Below, in pieces: positions 17,535 to 26,828 of a DNA stretch of 64,000 nucleotides. The DNA is from Rhodopirellula baltica. Lineage in GTDB: Bacteria; Planctomycetota; Planctomycetia; Pirellulales; Pirellulaceae. Made by a program: the position numbers and the translations under genes. The notes under the pieces are model-generated. The model was given only the letters and a program-made list of their open reading frames with translations, was not told where the DNA came from and did no database searches. The stretch is from assembly GCA_002901265.1 (NCBI GenBank), contig PPHI01000048.1, positions 124,001 to 188,000 on the forward strand. Reading direction: 5' to 3'. How positions within the stretch are numbered: the first letter of the stretch is position 1; every line of letters starts with the position of its first letter.

Positions 17535-20036
17535 CTAACGTGTGAGGAAAGGCTCACTCAGGACCAACCGTTCGATCAGCGTGCGAGTTGGGTAATCGTC
17601 CGCGTCCAGCTCCGCCAGAATCTGATTGATCGCTGCACGATCGGCGGCCTCCGTTCGGCGCCCCGTCGCGTAGGCGAGCAACTTGGTGGTGAATGCTCGT
17701 GCGAAGAACGCTTTCTGTTCGACCAGGATCTGCCTTAATTCAGCGGGGCCTGAAAAGGTTTGACCGCCAGGCAGCTTTCCCGATGTATCGATCGCGGAAC
17801 GGTTGGGGTAACGACTTCGAATCGAACCGACGGGATCAAAACACTCGAGCGCGAACCCCATCGGATCAATTTTTCGGTGGCATTGGTTGCAGGCTTCTAG
17901 GGTTCGATGCTTGTCGAGCAATTCCCGGATACCTTTCGCACCACGGACGTCAGGATCAATAGGTGGAACGTCATCGGGCGGAGGAGGCGGAGGCGTCCCC
18001 AACACCGTTTCAAGCATCCACACGCCACGAACTACTGGCGACGTTTCGATCCCATTTGCCGAAACGGTCAAGACGCTCGCTTGGCCCAGCAAGCCGCCAC
18101 GTCGTGGGTCGTCGAATACGACACGACGGAACACTTCCCCTTTTTGGGGATCGACTTTCTCGATGATCCCATAGTGTCGCGCGAGGTCTCGATTCAAATA
18201 CGAATAGTTGGCCTGCAACCATTCCGTCAGAGGCAAGTTCTCATTGATCATCGCATGCAAGAATAACCGCGACTCGGACTTCATCTCCGCTTCGAGCCCC
18301 TTCGCATAGTACTGCCAAAATGCATTCCGATCGGGAGGCATTTCGCCCAAAGCACGCAGCCCCAGCCAAGCGTCGGTGAAACCATTGACCATCCCCGCGA
18401 CTCGCTCGCTATCCATCAATCGTCGCGTTTCGTTGACCAATTGCTCGTGATGAAGTTTCCCTTGATCGGCCAGATGTCGCAGCCGCGAATCTGGCATCGA
18501 TCCGGTCAAGAAATACGAAAGTCGCTCGGCGAGTGCATGCTGCGATAGCTGCCCCGAATCGCCACGGGACTCAAAATAAAGAAACGCAGGCGAACAAAGT
18601 ATCGCTTTCAAGGAATCTTTCATCGCACCGATCGACGTACGACCTGAATCGATCCGCATTCGATAGATCGCCATCAACCGTTCTAGTTCATCTTCTCGAA
18701 GCGGTCGACGAAACGCCTTGTCGGCAAAATTTGCGATGACTTGTTCCGCTTGCCGCCCATCAAAGACACCATCTGGCAAGATCGATGCGACCGCTGGACT
18801 GGGCCAGCGATCGGTGATAGGCCCACGGATTGAGACTTCGTGGATCCGTATTTGCGGCATCTGACCATGTTTCAGCATCGCATTGCGGCCTGCGACGATT
18901 CCTGCTCCCCCACGTGCCTCCGGTGGAAGCATGGCGTTGTACTGACGATGAAATCGCGTATGCAAGGATCGCATCCCGTTCATGCCGTTTTCAAACGTGA
19001 ACCGAGGTGTCATCCCGCGGTCCAGATGCACGCGGAACGTGTACCAACGAAGCTGATTGTCGGCAACATCCGCTTCGGCGAGCAGCGGTTGAATCGGCTG
19101 CATCACGTGTAGCTCACCGGCCGCCAGTTTTCCGGGCCGAATTCCAAGTCGGAAAGGCTCCTCAAGGTCAATCTTCAATTGAGAAACGTCATAGGGACTG
19201 TCTCGATGAAGTGCCTGTGCGAGTACTTTGATTTCATACTCACCATCATGTGGCACGCCGTCCTCGAATTCTTTGATCGATCCGTATGCGCCTTCGGGTT
19301 TATCTGCCAACGGACAGTCGTACAGACACAGATACCGATAATCAAACGCTCGTCGATGAGCGATCGAGAGTTCTGGTTGCGTGGGAAAGCGGCCTTTGAA
19401 ATTCCATTTGCGTTCTGCAGGTTTATCCAGATCAAACAATGCCTTTTCGACGATCACGTCGGCAGCATCCAAGTACTGCTCCAGCAAATATCCTGACATC
19501 ACCAACGTGTCGCCGATGTTGTCGAGGTGCTCTACCGTGTTGTCACTTGGAAACCGGGTGGTTGGATCGAACATCGACATGTCCATCGCAAACAAATCAC
19601 CGATCGTCGCCAAGTACTCGCGGCGTGAGAGGCGGCGAAGCACGGTTTGTCCTCCGGTGCTGCGAGCCGAACGTTGTCGCTGTGCCAATTGTTCCGTCAC
19701 TGCATCGACAAACGCGCCGCGTTCGGCGAGCGTTGGCTGCGCCGCATCGTCAGGTGGCATCGCACCAAGGTTCAGTTGGTCGATCAGCTCTTGCGTCAGG
19801 ATCAGCGCGTCATCGTTGACACTCTCCAAATCAAATGATTCGAAGTCTCGCTCACCACTCGGATCGTCAGTGGAATGGCACTCAACGCAGTACGTCGTAA
19901 TGAACTGACGCAGCTCATGTACCTGTGCAGTTCCTTCGTCAGCCACCACGCTATCACTCGGCGCGGCGAGAGTCACAACACCCACAAAAACCGATGTGAT
20001 CGACCAAGACAGGCGTCGGAAAACGTCGTCGATCAT
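17535..20036 (-). CDS. DUF1592-family planctomycete cytochrome c protein
   Basis: An exported protein of 833 residues. After a signal sequence (about 1-32) comes a haem-binding CVECHS site near residue 51, then the DUF1587/1595/1592/1588/1585 module order recognised in planctomycete cytochrome proteins. A second CNQCH appears near residue 735 within DUF1588. The haem motif implies covalent c-type haem in the periplasm or another outer compartment. Function is unknown; a redox role next to carbohydrate catabolism is often suggested. Its ATG overlaps the stop of the DUF1552 gene by 4 bp (ATGA), so the two are translated together. A short Pro run (six residues) near 690 is odd but not disruptive. 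Confidence 0.9.
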   Translation of the reverse strand: MIDDVFRRLSWSITSVFVGVVTLAAPSDSVVADEGTAQVHELRQFITTYCVECHSTDDPSGERDFESFDLESVNDDALILTQELIDQLNLGAMPPDDAAQPTLAERGAFVDAVTEQLAQRQRSARSTGGQTVLRRLSRREYLATIGDLFAMDMSMFDPTTRFPSDNTVEHLDNIGDTLVMSGYLLEQYLDAADVIVEKALFDLDKPAERKWNFKGRFPTQPELSIAHRRAFDYRYLCLYDCPLADKPEGAYGSIKEFEDGVPHDGEYEIKVLAQALHRDSPYDVSQLKIDLEEPFRLGIRPGKLAAGELHVMQPIQPLLAEADVADNQLRWYTFRVHLDRGMTPRFTFENGMNGMRSLHTRFHRQYNAMLPPEARGGAGIVAGRNAMLKHGQMPQIRIHEVSIRGPITDRWPSPAVASILPDGVFDGRQAEQVIANFADKAFRRPLREDELERLMAIYRMRIDSGRTSIGAMKDSLKAILCSPAFLYFESRGDSGQLSQHALAERLSYFLTGSMPDSRLRHLADQGKLHHEQLVNETRRLMDSERVAGMVNGFTDAWLGLRALGEMPPDRNAFWQYYAKGLEAEMKSESRLFLHAMINENLPLTEWLQANYSYLNRDLARHYGIIEKVDPQKGEVFRRVVFDDPRRGGLLGQASVLTVSANGIETSPVVRGVWMLETVLGTPPPPPPDDVPPIDPDVRGAKGIRELLDKHRTLEACNQCHRKIDPMGFALECFDPVGSIRSRYPNRSAIDTSGKLPGGQTFSGPAELRQILVEQKAFFARAFTTKLLAYATGRRTEAADRAAINQILAELDADDYPTRTLIERLVLSEPFLTR

Positions 20037-21385
20037 ACGAACTCCAATCCCGTCAGCGTGCCGGTGCTGGTTGCGAAACGATCAGTTTCGATTCCAAAAC
20101 GCTGCAGCATCGACAAAAACAAATTCGTCAGTGGCGGCCGATCGTTAGACGCTTGGTCGAACGCCAAAAAACCTCGATGCTTGAAACCACCACCAGCCAA
20201 AATGATTGGCAGGTTGGAATTGGTGTGCGAGTTGGCGTTGCCCATTCCACTGCCGAACAAAACCGAAGTCCGGCTTAGCAAACTTGTTTCCCCGGATTCG
20301 AGATCACTCAGTTTTTGCAAGAACCGGGAAAACTGTTCGACTTGGTAAGCATCGATTACCTTTAGTGCGGCAATCGCATCTTCGCGCATACCGTGATGAG
20401 ATAAAGCGTGATAGCCGGACTTGAAACCGAAGTCACGTGCTTCGAAGTCACCACCGATTTCGAGTGTCGCGATCCTGGTCGAATCAGTTTGTAAAGCGAT
20501 CGTGATCAAGTCGTACAACATCGGCAAATCATCCACCATGTTGCTGTTGCGCGGCGGGTCGAACGGCGCAGGCGGCTTCGGAACATCAATCCAATTGCGT
20601 TGGTTGTCCAACCGTTTCTCGACGTCGCGAATCGATGACAAGTACTCGTCTAACTTTTGCCGGTCGCGTGGATTCAATGACTTGGCAATCGACTTTGCGT
20701 CGCCGTTCACCGAATCAAGGATCGACTGTTTTAATCGGATGCGATCTTCGGCAAGCTGCTTGTCGGACGCTTTTGTTCCGACGAATAGCTTGTCGAACAG
20801 CTCTTTAGGACCTGTGATTGGCGGCACACGTGTCCCCGCTCGACTCCATGACATCTGACAACCGCCATGGATCCCGGAATCACTGCCAACCGTCAAGGAT
20901 GCGAATCTGGTTTGCCCACCACTCTTTTCTGCGGCGTACTGGTCAACTGAGATGTTCCCATCAGGCATCGTTTTCGCATCAGAATGCTTCAGCCCGCTTA
21001 GAAAACCGTGGATCGCAAAGTGGCCGCCTTTCAGTCCATGATCCAACCCGCCGATGATCGTAAGCTCGGCCAAGCGAGACTCGAGGCTGGCCAATGTCGG
21101 CGACAACGTCTTTTTTTCGATCGGTTCATTCCCGCCGGGGCGCCGTTCGCCAGACGGATGTTTGTTTCCTGCCAGAGCATCCGGCCAGAACGCTCCCGGG
21201 TAGAACCCAAGCATATTTCCGATGCAAACCATACGCCGAGGACCATCATCAAGTTGCTCCGGCTGATTCGGCTCCGCCGCCTTGGCAGGCCTGCGAAGCG
21301 ATGGCAACGCTGGCAAGGCGACTGTAATTCCGGCGGCCCGCAACAGGTTGCGTCGCGACCGGGGAAACGTTTGGCGTTGTGGCAT
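20033..21385 (-). CDS. DUF1552 Tat-exported protein
   Basis: A 450-residue protein with a twin-arginine-type leader (RSRRNLLRAAG, then a hydrophobic stretch to about residue 27) and the DUF1552 core (MVCIGNMLGFYPGAFWP, TIIGGLDHGLKGGHFAIHGFLSG, SHHGMREDAIA). DUF1552 genes occur almost always beside DUF1592 genes, as here. The core resembles the DUF1501/alkaline phosphatase-like group by eye, but function is not established. It is first in the pair and overlaps its partner by 4 bp. The kinase gene diverges from it across 86 bp, so a promoter for this pair should lie at 21386-21471. Confidence 0.92.
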   Translation of the reverse strand: MPQRQTFPRSRRNLLRAAGITVALPALPSLRRPAKAAEPNQPEQLDDGPRRMVCIGNMLGFYPGAFWPDALAGNKHPSGERRPGGNEPIEKKTLSPTLASLESRLAELTIIGGLDHGLKGGHFAIHGFLSGLKHSDAKTMPDGNISVDQYAAEKSGGQTRFASLTVGSDSGIHGGCQMSWSRAGTRVPPITGPKELFDKLFVGTKASDKQLAEDRIRLKQSILDSVNGDAKSIAKSLNPRDRQKLDEYLSSIRDVEKRLDNQRNWIDVPKPPAPFDPPRNSNMVDDLPMLYDLITIALQTDSTRIATLEIGGDFEARDFGFKSGYHALSHHGMREDAIAALKVIDAYQVEQFSRFLQKLSDLESGETSLLSRTSVLFGSGMGNANSHTNSNLPIILAGGGFKHRGFLAFDQASNDRPPLTNLFLSMLQRFGIETDRFATSTGTLTGLEFV

Positions 21386-21471
21386 GGAGAACCCAATTTG
21401 CCATTAGAGGGAGCGAACTTCTCTGACCCGATTCGAGTCCGTTCATTTTAGTAAGCCTCGACTACCCAGGC

Positions 21472-22491
21472 ATGGGCGGTTTTCGAACAAGCCGACAAGC
21501 TGATCGAACCTTGTTGCAAACCCGCCCATCGTCCTGCCCCAAGACTAGGCAAGACATGTCGACTTTGCGGATTACGGTCGCCAGTCGCCAGCCGAACCGC
21601 GGAATGGTCGATGAACCTTCCCTGGAAGTACACTTCCGCAACTTTGACTCTTCAGCAGAGAAACCGATGCCGACTCGTCAACCACACCGTGATTTGCAAC
21701 ACAGCGATTTGCCAAGCCAACTGGGTATTTGGCGTCTTGGCCCTGTAATTCATGACGGAATCGACAACGTGGTCTGTCATGCGCAACCGATTGACGCAGC
21801 CGGAAGCCCTCGCTGGGATTATGCCATCAAAGTCGCTAAAACGCAGCAGGCGCAAGATGGGATCCACCGCAGCATCGCCGCCGCATCGGAAGTTTCCCAT
21901 CCAAATCTGATCACCATTTTGGACGGCGATCCGATCGGTGAGACGCCCTATGTAGTGATGCCACGAATCGTTGGCGAGTCGATGGAAGCGAATTTGAAGC
22001 GAGGCTCGGGGCGTCCTCTTCCTGTGGCGCTCTGGTTCGTACGGCAACTTTGCCAAGCTCTCGACAAGATGCATCAAACGGGTTGGGTACACGGCGACGT
22101 CAAACCGGCCAACTTGATCATCTCGGCGAACGGACATGTCACCCTTGTCGATCTTGGTTACGCGTTCGAAGGAACGCTGGATCAGGCCTCTCCATTTCGT
22201 GGGACTCCAGCCTATGCGGCACCGGAGCTACTGTCGAATCCATCCGCCGCCACATCGGCGAGCGATCTGTATGCTGCGGGAAGGATTTTGTGGGACTGGT
22301 TGGCGAACGTCGAAACGACAAACGAATTATTGCTGAGCCCGGTCTGTGAGTTGGTCGAACAGATGGCTGATGAATCGCCACGGCTTCGTCCACAAGCATC
22401 AAAGGTCGTGCAAACGCTGCTCCGACTGGAGATCGATTCACTTGGCGATCACATCGAACCAAGTCAATCGAACCAGCGCCGTGCAGCCTAA
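21472..22491 (+). CDS. Hanks-type serine/threonine protein kinase with degenerate motifs
   Basis: A kinase domain occupies about residues 86-325. The catalytic loop HGDVKPAN (207-214) and the ATP lysine in YAIKVAK (K120) are present, and the activation segment ends GTPAYAAPE (244-252). Two motifs differ from the norm: the Gly-rich loop reads LGPVIHDGIDNV, lacking GxGxxG, and the metal motif DFG reads DLG (227-229). HGD for HRD is common in bacterial kinases. No transmembrane or sensor domain follows, so it should be cytoplasmic. The first 80 residues are not kinase-like, and starts at 21556, 21604 or 21667 are possible. It is divergent from the DUF1552 gene and convergent with the PQQ-type gene. 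Confidence 0.8.
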   Translation: MGGFRTSRQADRTLLQTRPSSCPKTRQDMSTLRITVASRQPNRGMVDEPSLEVHFRNFDSSAEKPMPTRQPHRDLQHSDLPSQLGIWRLGPVIHDGIDNVVCHAQPIDAAGSPRWDYAIKVAKTQQAQDGIHRSIAAASEVSHPNLITILDGDPIGETPYVVMPRIVGESMEANLKRGSGRPLPVALWFVRQLCQALDKMHQTGWVHGDVKPANLIISANGHVTLVDLGYAFEGTLDQASPFRGTPAYAAPELLSNPSAATSASDLYAAGRILWDWLANVETTNELLLSPVCELVEQMADESPRLRPQASKVVQTLLRLEIDSLGDHIEPSQSNQRRAA

Positions 22492-22524
22492 CACGATTAG
22501 CGATTTGCAGTTAAACGAGCAGCA

Positions 22525-23754
22525 TCATTCCACGATGCAATACAACGTCGACTTGCTTCGTAAAATCATTTCATCGCCAACAACCGCTGGCGATGCCATG
22601 TAGCCGTCGCCCAGTTGTGTTTGTGAAACTGGTTGAAAGTCACGACCGGGCTTGAAGACGACGATTTCTCCATCGGTATTCATCGCATAGATGCGTCCAT
22701 CGGCGAAAATCGGTGACGCAGCGAAAGCACCGCCCACACGTTTTTGCCATAGCACGTCGCCAGTTTCGATCTCTCGCGCCGACAAAATCCCATCGTCGCT
22801 GGCCATATACAGCAGCCCATCGACGCAAAGTGGCGACGATTTCTTCGCGACCGACTTTCGTGACGACCAACGAATCTGTGTCTCGGTCAGGTTTCCACGC
22901 CCCTGTGGATCAACGGCCACCATCGAGCCCATGCCATTGGTGATCAACAGTAAGCCGTCTTCGTAGAGTGGCCGGACCGAAGCGTTCATGCCGCCGTGGT
23001 AGACCGTCCACAGCAACTCGCCGCTGGTCGGGTCGAATGCTTCTGTCGCGACAGCACTTGGATAGACAAGTACGGCTTGGCCATCGACCTTGATGATCTG
23101 AGCGGTGCCGTAGGCTTTTTTCGCATCGCCGTTGTCCGTTCCATAATCTATCGCGCGTTGATGCTTCCAAACCGTCGATCCGGTTTGTTTGTCAAATGCG
23201 ACTACGTACTGAACGTCGAATCCGTCATACGCGACAAACAGCTTGCCGTCATACACAATCGGCGACGAAGCTGGACCGCGATGATGATCGCACTCCAAGT
23301 CGGTCCGTTGCCAAAGGATCTCGGCGGTTTTGGTATCCAAGCACGCGGTGAGGTAACTGCCGAAGTGAACGTACAACCGACCGGCTTCGATCACCGGCGT
23401 TGGCGAGGCGTAACTGTTCATCGGATGGCAGAACGCAGGTGACTCGTTTGTCTTCACGACGACATCGTGAACGATTTTGCCGGTGTCACGTGCGACGCAG
23501 ATCACTGACATGGATTTGCCATCTTCAGTCGCAGTCGTCAACCATATCTGATTGCCCCAGACAACTGGCGACGACCAACCTTTTCCGTGGATCGGCGTTT
23601 GCCAGCGCACGACAGAGGCGTCGATGGTACTGGGCAGATGGGCGTCATCGGCGACACCGTTGCCATGCGGGCCACGGAACTCGGGCCAAGACTCGCCGGC
23701 AGAACAAACGCTACCGACGAGGATGAAAAGCAGTGCTAAAAATCGAGAGGGCAT
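22525..23754 (-). CDS. Secreted PQQ-type beta-propeller protein
   Basis: Starting at the ATG that begins a signal peptide (MPSRFLALLFILVG), the protein has 409 residues. Repeating blades contain VxWxxxxxGxxWSSPVVWG, GxILWxR and GDVLWQKRVGG, with recurrent Ala-x-Asp and Gly-x-Leu-Tyr strands of the PQQ/outer membrane BamB-like propeller. The opening SWPEFRGPHGNGVADD is frequent in planctomycete members. It lacks obvious calcium and PQQ ligands of true dehydrogenases, so it may be a scaffold or binding protein. It is last in a minus-strand run DUF1553 - DUF1501 - sulfatase - propeller. A longer reading frame to 23919 would overlap the sulfatase and is rejected. Confidence 0.85.
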   Translation of the reverse strand: MPSRFLALLFILVGSVCSAGESWPEFRGPHGNGVADDAHLPSTIDASVVRWQTPIHGKGWSSPVVWGNQIWLTTATEDGKSMSVICVARDTGKIVHDVVVKTNESPAFCHPMNSYASPTPVIEAGRLYVHFGSYLTACLDTKTAEILWQRTDLECDHHRGPASSPIVYDGKLFVAYDGFDVQYVVAFDKQTGSTVWKHQRAIDYGTDNGDAKKAYGTAQIIKVDGQAVLVYPSAVATEAFDPTSGELLWTVYHGGMNASVRPLYEDGLLLITNGMGSMVAVDPQGRGNLTETQIRWSSRKSVAKKSSPLCVDGLLYMASDDGILSAREIETGDVLWQKRVGGAFAASPIFADGRIYAMNTDGEIVVFKPGRDFQPVSQTQLGDGYMASPAVVGDEMILRSKSTLYCIVE

Positions 23755-23816
23755 GGTGGGGAGGCAGGAAGGAGGGAGCAAAGGAAGAATTTGCACCCGC
23801 CATTCTATCCCCTCCG

Positions 23817-25244
23817 TCAGTCGGCTGCTGGACCGAACCGATGTTTGCCTTGACGAGCTGCCCGCAGCGATTCGACGGTGTCTTGTTCTGCTCCCGGATC
23901 GTTTTGCAATTCGAGCCACCGATCCAGTTCACCTGACAAACGCTGCTGGACTTCGGCAACACTCTGGCTGCCGGCCAAATTGTTCAACTCATAAGGATCG
24001 TTTTCCAAATCGTAGAGTTCTTCGGCCGGACGGAGCGTGTACCGTTGAACCAGGCGATAGACCTCTGGCTTGTCAAACGAATCGAACACCCAAGTTTGCC
24101 AATACAAGTTGTTCAGCTTGCCGTCGCCTTTGACCCCCATCAAGTGTTTCTCGATGTAGAGGTTTTCGTTGGTCAAGTTGCGGATGTAGTGGTACTGGCC
24201 ATCACCGATCGATCGAATTGGGTACGAGGGACCTTCGGGGACATTGTTATGCGTCCCATACACGAATTCGCGATGCTGATCCGATTTGCCTTTCAGAACA
24301 TCCGCAAAGCTTTCGCCATCGAACCAATCGCGTTCATACGACAACGATGCCATTTCCATGATCGTTGGCAACACGTCGGCGTACTGGACGAGCGCGTCAG
24401 TGCGTTTGCCAGATGGCACGACATTGGGCATGCGAGCGACCAACGCGGTGTGAACACCGGTGTTGTAATTCGTCCATTTATTGCCGGGAAACTGTGATCC
24501 CTGCTCGGACGTAAACAGAACGAGTGTGTCCTCGGCGTGGCCGGTGCTTTCCAGCGTCTCTAGAATCTGACCGACCTGCGAATCCATGTAAGTGATCTCG
24601 GCCAAGTAGCGACCGAAAGCACGTCGTGTCTCGGGAGTGTCACCGATATTCGGTGGCAATTTGATCGATCGAGGCGGGTAAGCACTCGCATCGCCCATCA
24701 CCCAAGGCACGTGCGGTTCGACCAAGGCGACGACCAAACAGAACGGTCCGCCGTCGCGCGACATGAACTCTTTGACCGAGTTCAATTGGTGCGGCTTAGT
24801 CGGGTCGCGAACGCAGTTGTCGTCGAAACCGTCGACGGCTTCGAAAGGAAACGATTGCTTGGGCTGGACGTGAACCTTGCCAGCGATTCCGACTCGATAG
24901 CCCTCGGCGCCCAAGTAGTGCGGCATGCTTTGGATGTCGGGACGACTTGCCGAATGATTCCAAGCACAACCGTTGCTCATCGGATAAAGCCCCGAATAAA
25001 GCTCTGCACGGCAGGGCTGGCAAATCGCTTCTGCTAGGTAGGCACGGTCAAAGACCAAACCTTCCGAGGCAAGACGATCCAGGTTTGGCGTCTTCGCATT
25101 TTCACCACCGTACATCGGCAGGTCATTGTGCGTGCAATCGTCGGCCATGACGATCAGGACGTTGGGCTTTGCCGCGAGTGCTTGCGAGGCGAACGCCCCG
25201 ATGCACAGAACGGTTGCCGCGATCAATTTCAAAGTCTGCTGCAT
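23817..25244 (-). CDS. Secreted formylglycine-dependent sulfatase with a CQPCR active site
   Basis: About 475 residues from the ATG that gives a signal peptide ending near ALAAKP. The alkaline-phosphatase-fold core starts NVLIVMADDCTHND (metal aspartates) and has the active-site Cys in CQPCR at 75-79, the residue converted to formylglycine. Most type I sulfatases have Ser or Ala at position four (CxPSR/CxPAR); here it is Cys. The later metal site, usually DHG, reads SEQGSQFPGNKW as in some heparan-type N-sulfatases. It should hydrolyse sulfate esters or sulfamates of a polysaccharide outside the cytoplasm. An anaerobic or oxygen-dependent maturase is not in the window. It follows the DUF1501 gene by 131 bp. 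Confidence 0.92.
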   Translation of the reverse strand: MQQTLKLIAATVLCIGAFASQALAAKPNVLIVMADDCTHNDLPMYGGENAKTPNLDRLASEGLVFDRAYLAEAICQPCRAELYSGLYPMSNGCAWNHSASRPDIQSMPHYLGAEGYRVGIAGKVHVQPKQSFPFEAVDGFDDNCVRDPTKPHQLNSVKEFMSRDGGPFCLVVALVEPHVPWVMGDASAYPPRSIKLPPNIGDTPETRRAFGRYLAEITYMDSQVGQILETLESTGHAEDTLVLFTSEQGSQFPGNKWTNYNTGVHTALVARMPNVVPSGKRTDALVQYADVLPTIMEMASLSYERDWFDGESFADVLKGKSDQHREFVYGTHNNVPEGPSYPIRSIGDGQYHYIRNLTNENLYIEKHLMGVKGDGKLNNLYWQTWVFDSFDKPEVYRLVQRYTLRPAEELYDLENDPYELNNLAGSQSVAEVQQRLSGELDRWLELQNDPGAEQDTVESLRAARQGKHRFGPAAD

Positions 25245-25375
25245 GATCTCGCCGGTGAGCCTGAGGAGGGTGAGCCAGAGGAGAATGCTGGCCATGACGA
25301 AGATGATGCGGCCAGCCTGGAGGAATGTCGGCCGGTTGGAATCCAACCGGCCGCAACAGGATCTGGGGGTCCCGC

Positions 25376-26812
25376 TTACGCGATGATATCGTGAATCGGT
25401 TCGACGTGCTCGACACCAACCAGCTTTTGATCCAACCCGCCATAGAAGTACGACAGATGATTTGGATCCAAGCCGAGCAACTGCAGCGTCGTCGCATGCA
25501 TGTTCTTGACTTCGAGCGGGTTTTCAACGGCCGCGGCACCCAGTTCATCAGTCGTGCCGTACGACATGCCGCCTTTGATACCGCCGCCAGCCATCCACAT
25601 GGTGAAGCCGAACGAGTTGTGGTCACGTCCGGAGCCCTGTGCGTACTCGGCCGTCGGTTGACGTCCGAATTCACCACCCCAAATGACCAACGTTTCGTCT
25701 AACATTCCGCGTTGCTTGAGGTCGGCTAACAGACCTGCGATTGGCAAATCTGTGCGGCCTGCGTGGCGGTTGTGGTTCAATTCCAAGTCGCCGTGCGCAT
25801 CCCAGTTGTCGTCGTTGTGTGCGCCACCGCTGTAAAGCTGAACGAAACGCACACCACGGTCGACCAATCGACGCGCGATCAAGCAACGGGTGCCGAAGTC
25901 ATTCGTCTCTTCGCGGTCGATGCCATACATCGACAACGTGCGTTCGTCTTCGTCGGCCAAGTCAACGGCTTCCGGAGCAGCCGATTGCATCTTGTAAGCC
26001 AGTTCGTAACTGGAGATTCGCGACGCCAAATCGTCGTTGTCTTGGCGTCCAATCAAGTGACGCTCGTTGGCCGCTTGGATCGAATCGATCATCTCGCGCT
26101 GGACCGCTTGCGACATGCCCGCAGGACGGTTCAAGTTCAAAATCGGTGCGCCTTTGCTGCGGAAAACGGTTCCGGCATAAGTCGCCGGCATGTACCCGCT
26201 GCTCCAGTTTTTCGCACCGCTAATCGGGCCCGCTTTGGGATCCAACATCACGACATAACCGGGCAAGTTTTCGTTGACAGACCCCAGGCCGTAGTTGACC
26301 CAGGAACCCATCGCCGGGCTGCCCGAGAGGATCTTTCCGCTATTCATCATCAACATCGCCGACCCGTGAATCGGCGAATCCGCCGTCATCGAATGCAGGA
26401 ACGCGATATCATCGACGTGCTTGGCGACGTTGGGGAACAGTGTGCTGACATGCTTGCCACACTCACCGTATTGATTGAAATCCCAGCGTGGTTCGACAAT
26501 CCGACCGCCGGCTTTGCGACCACCACGTCCGAAGGTTTTGACATCGACGGTCTTGCCGTCCATGCCTTTCATCTTTGGCTTGTAGTCGAAGGTATCGATA
26601 TGGCTGGGGCCGCCATACATGAACAAGAAAATCACGCTCTTCGCTTTCGGTGCGAAGTGCGGTGGCTTGGCCGCCAGAGGGTTCAGGCTTTCGGCTGCGG
26701 ACAAAAATCCGTCTTGGGTCAACATCGACGTCAGTGCCGCGGCACCGAATCCGGCGCCCGATTGCCACAAGAATTCCCGTCGTGTGCGACCGCAAAAGTT
26801 TCGTTTATTCAT
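25376..26812 (-). CDS. DUF1501 Tat-exported protein
   Basis: A 478-residue protein with a Tat leader (TRREFLWQSGAGFGAAAL near residues 9-26) and DUF1501 core: SVIFLFMYGGPSHIDTFDYKP, then HDDNWDAHGDL and LVIWGGEFGRQPTAE. The fold is related to sulfatases and alkaline phosphatases and the conserved Asp/His residues suggest a metal site, but no activity is proved for the family. It begins 16 bp after the stop of the DUF1549/1553 gene, the usual order for these pairs in planctomycetes. Together with that cytochrome protein it probably acts outside the inner membrane, near the sulfatase that follows. Confidence 0.93.
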   Translation of the reverse strand: MNKRNFCGRTRREFLWQSGAGFGAAALTSMLTQDGFLSAAESLNPLAAKPPHFAPKAKSVIFLFMYGGPSHIDTFDYKPKMKGMDGKTVDVKTFGRGGRKAGGRIVEPRWDFNQYGECGKHVSTLFPNVAKHVDDIAFLHSMTADSPIHGSAMLMMNSGKILSGSPAMGSWVNYGLGSVNENLPGYVVMLDPKAGPISGAKNWSSGYMPATYAGTVFRSKGAPILNLNRPAGMSQAVQREMIDSIQAANERHLIGRQDNDDLASRISSYELAYKMQSAAPEAVDLADEDERTLSMYGIDREETNDFGTRCLIARRLVDRGVRFVQLYSGGAHNDDNWDAHGDLELNHNRHAGRTDLPIAGLLADLKQRGMLDETLVIWGGEFGRQPTAEYAQGSGRDHNSFGFTMWMAGGGIKGGMSYGTTDELGAAAVENPLEVKNMHATTLQLLGLDPNHLSYFYGGLDQKLVGVEHVEPIHDIIA

Positions 26813-26828
26813 CGTCGTTACTCCTAGT

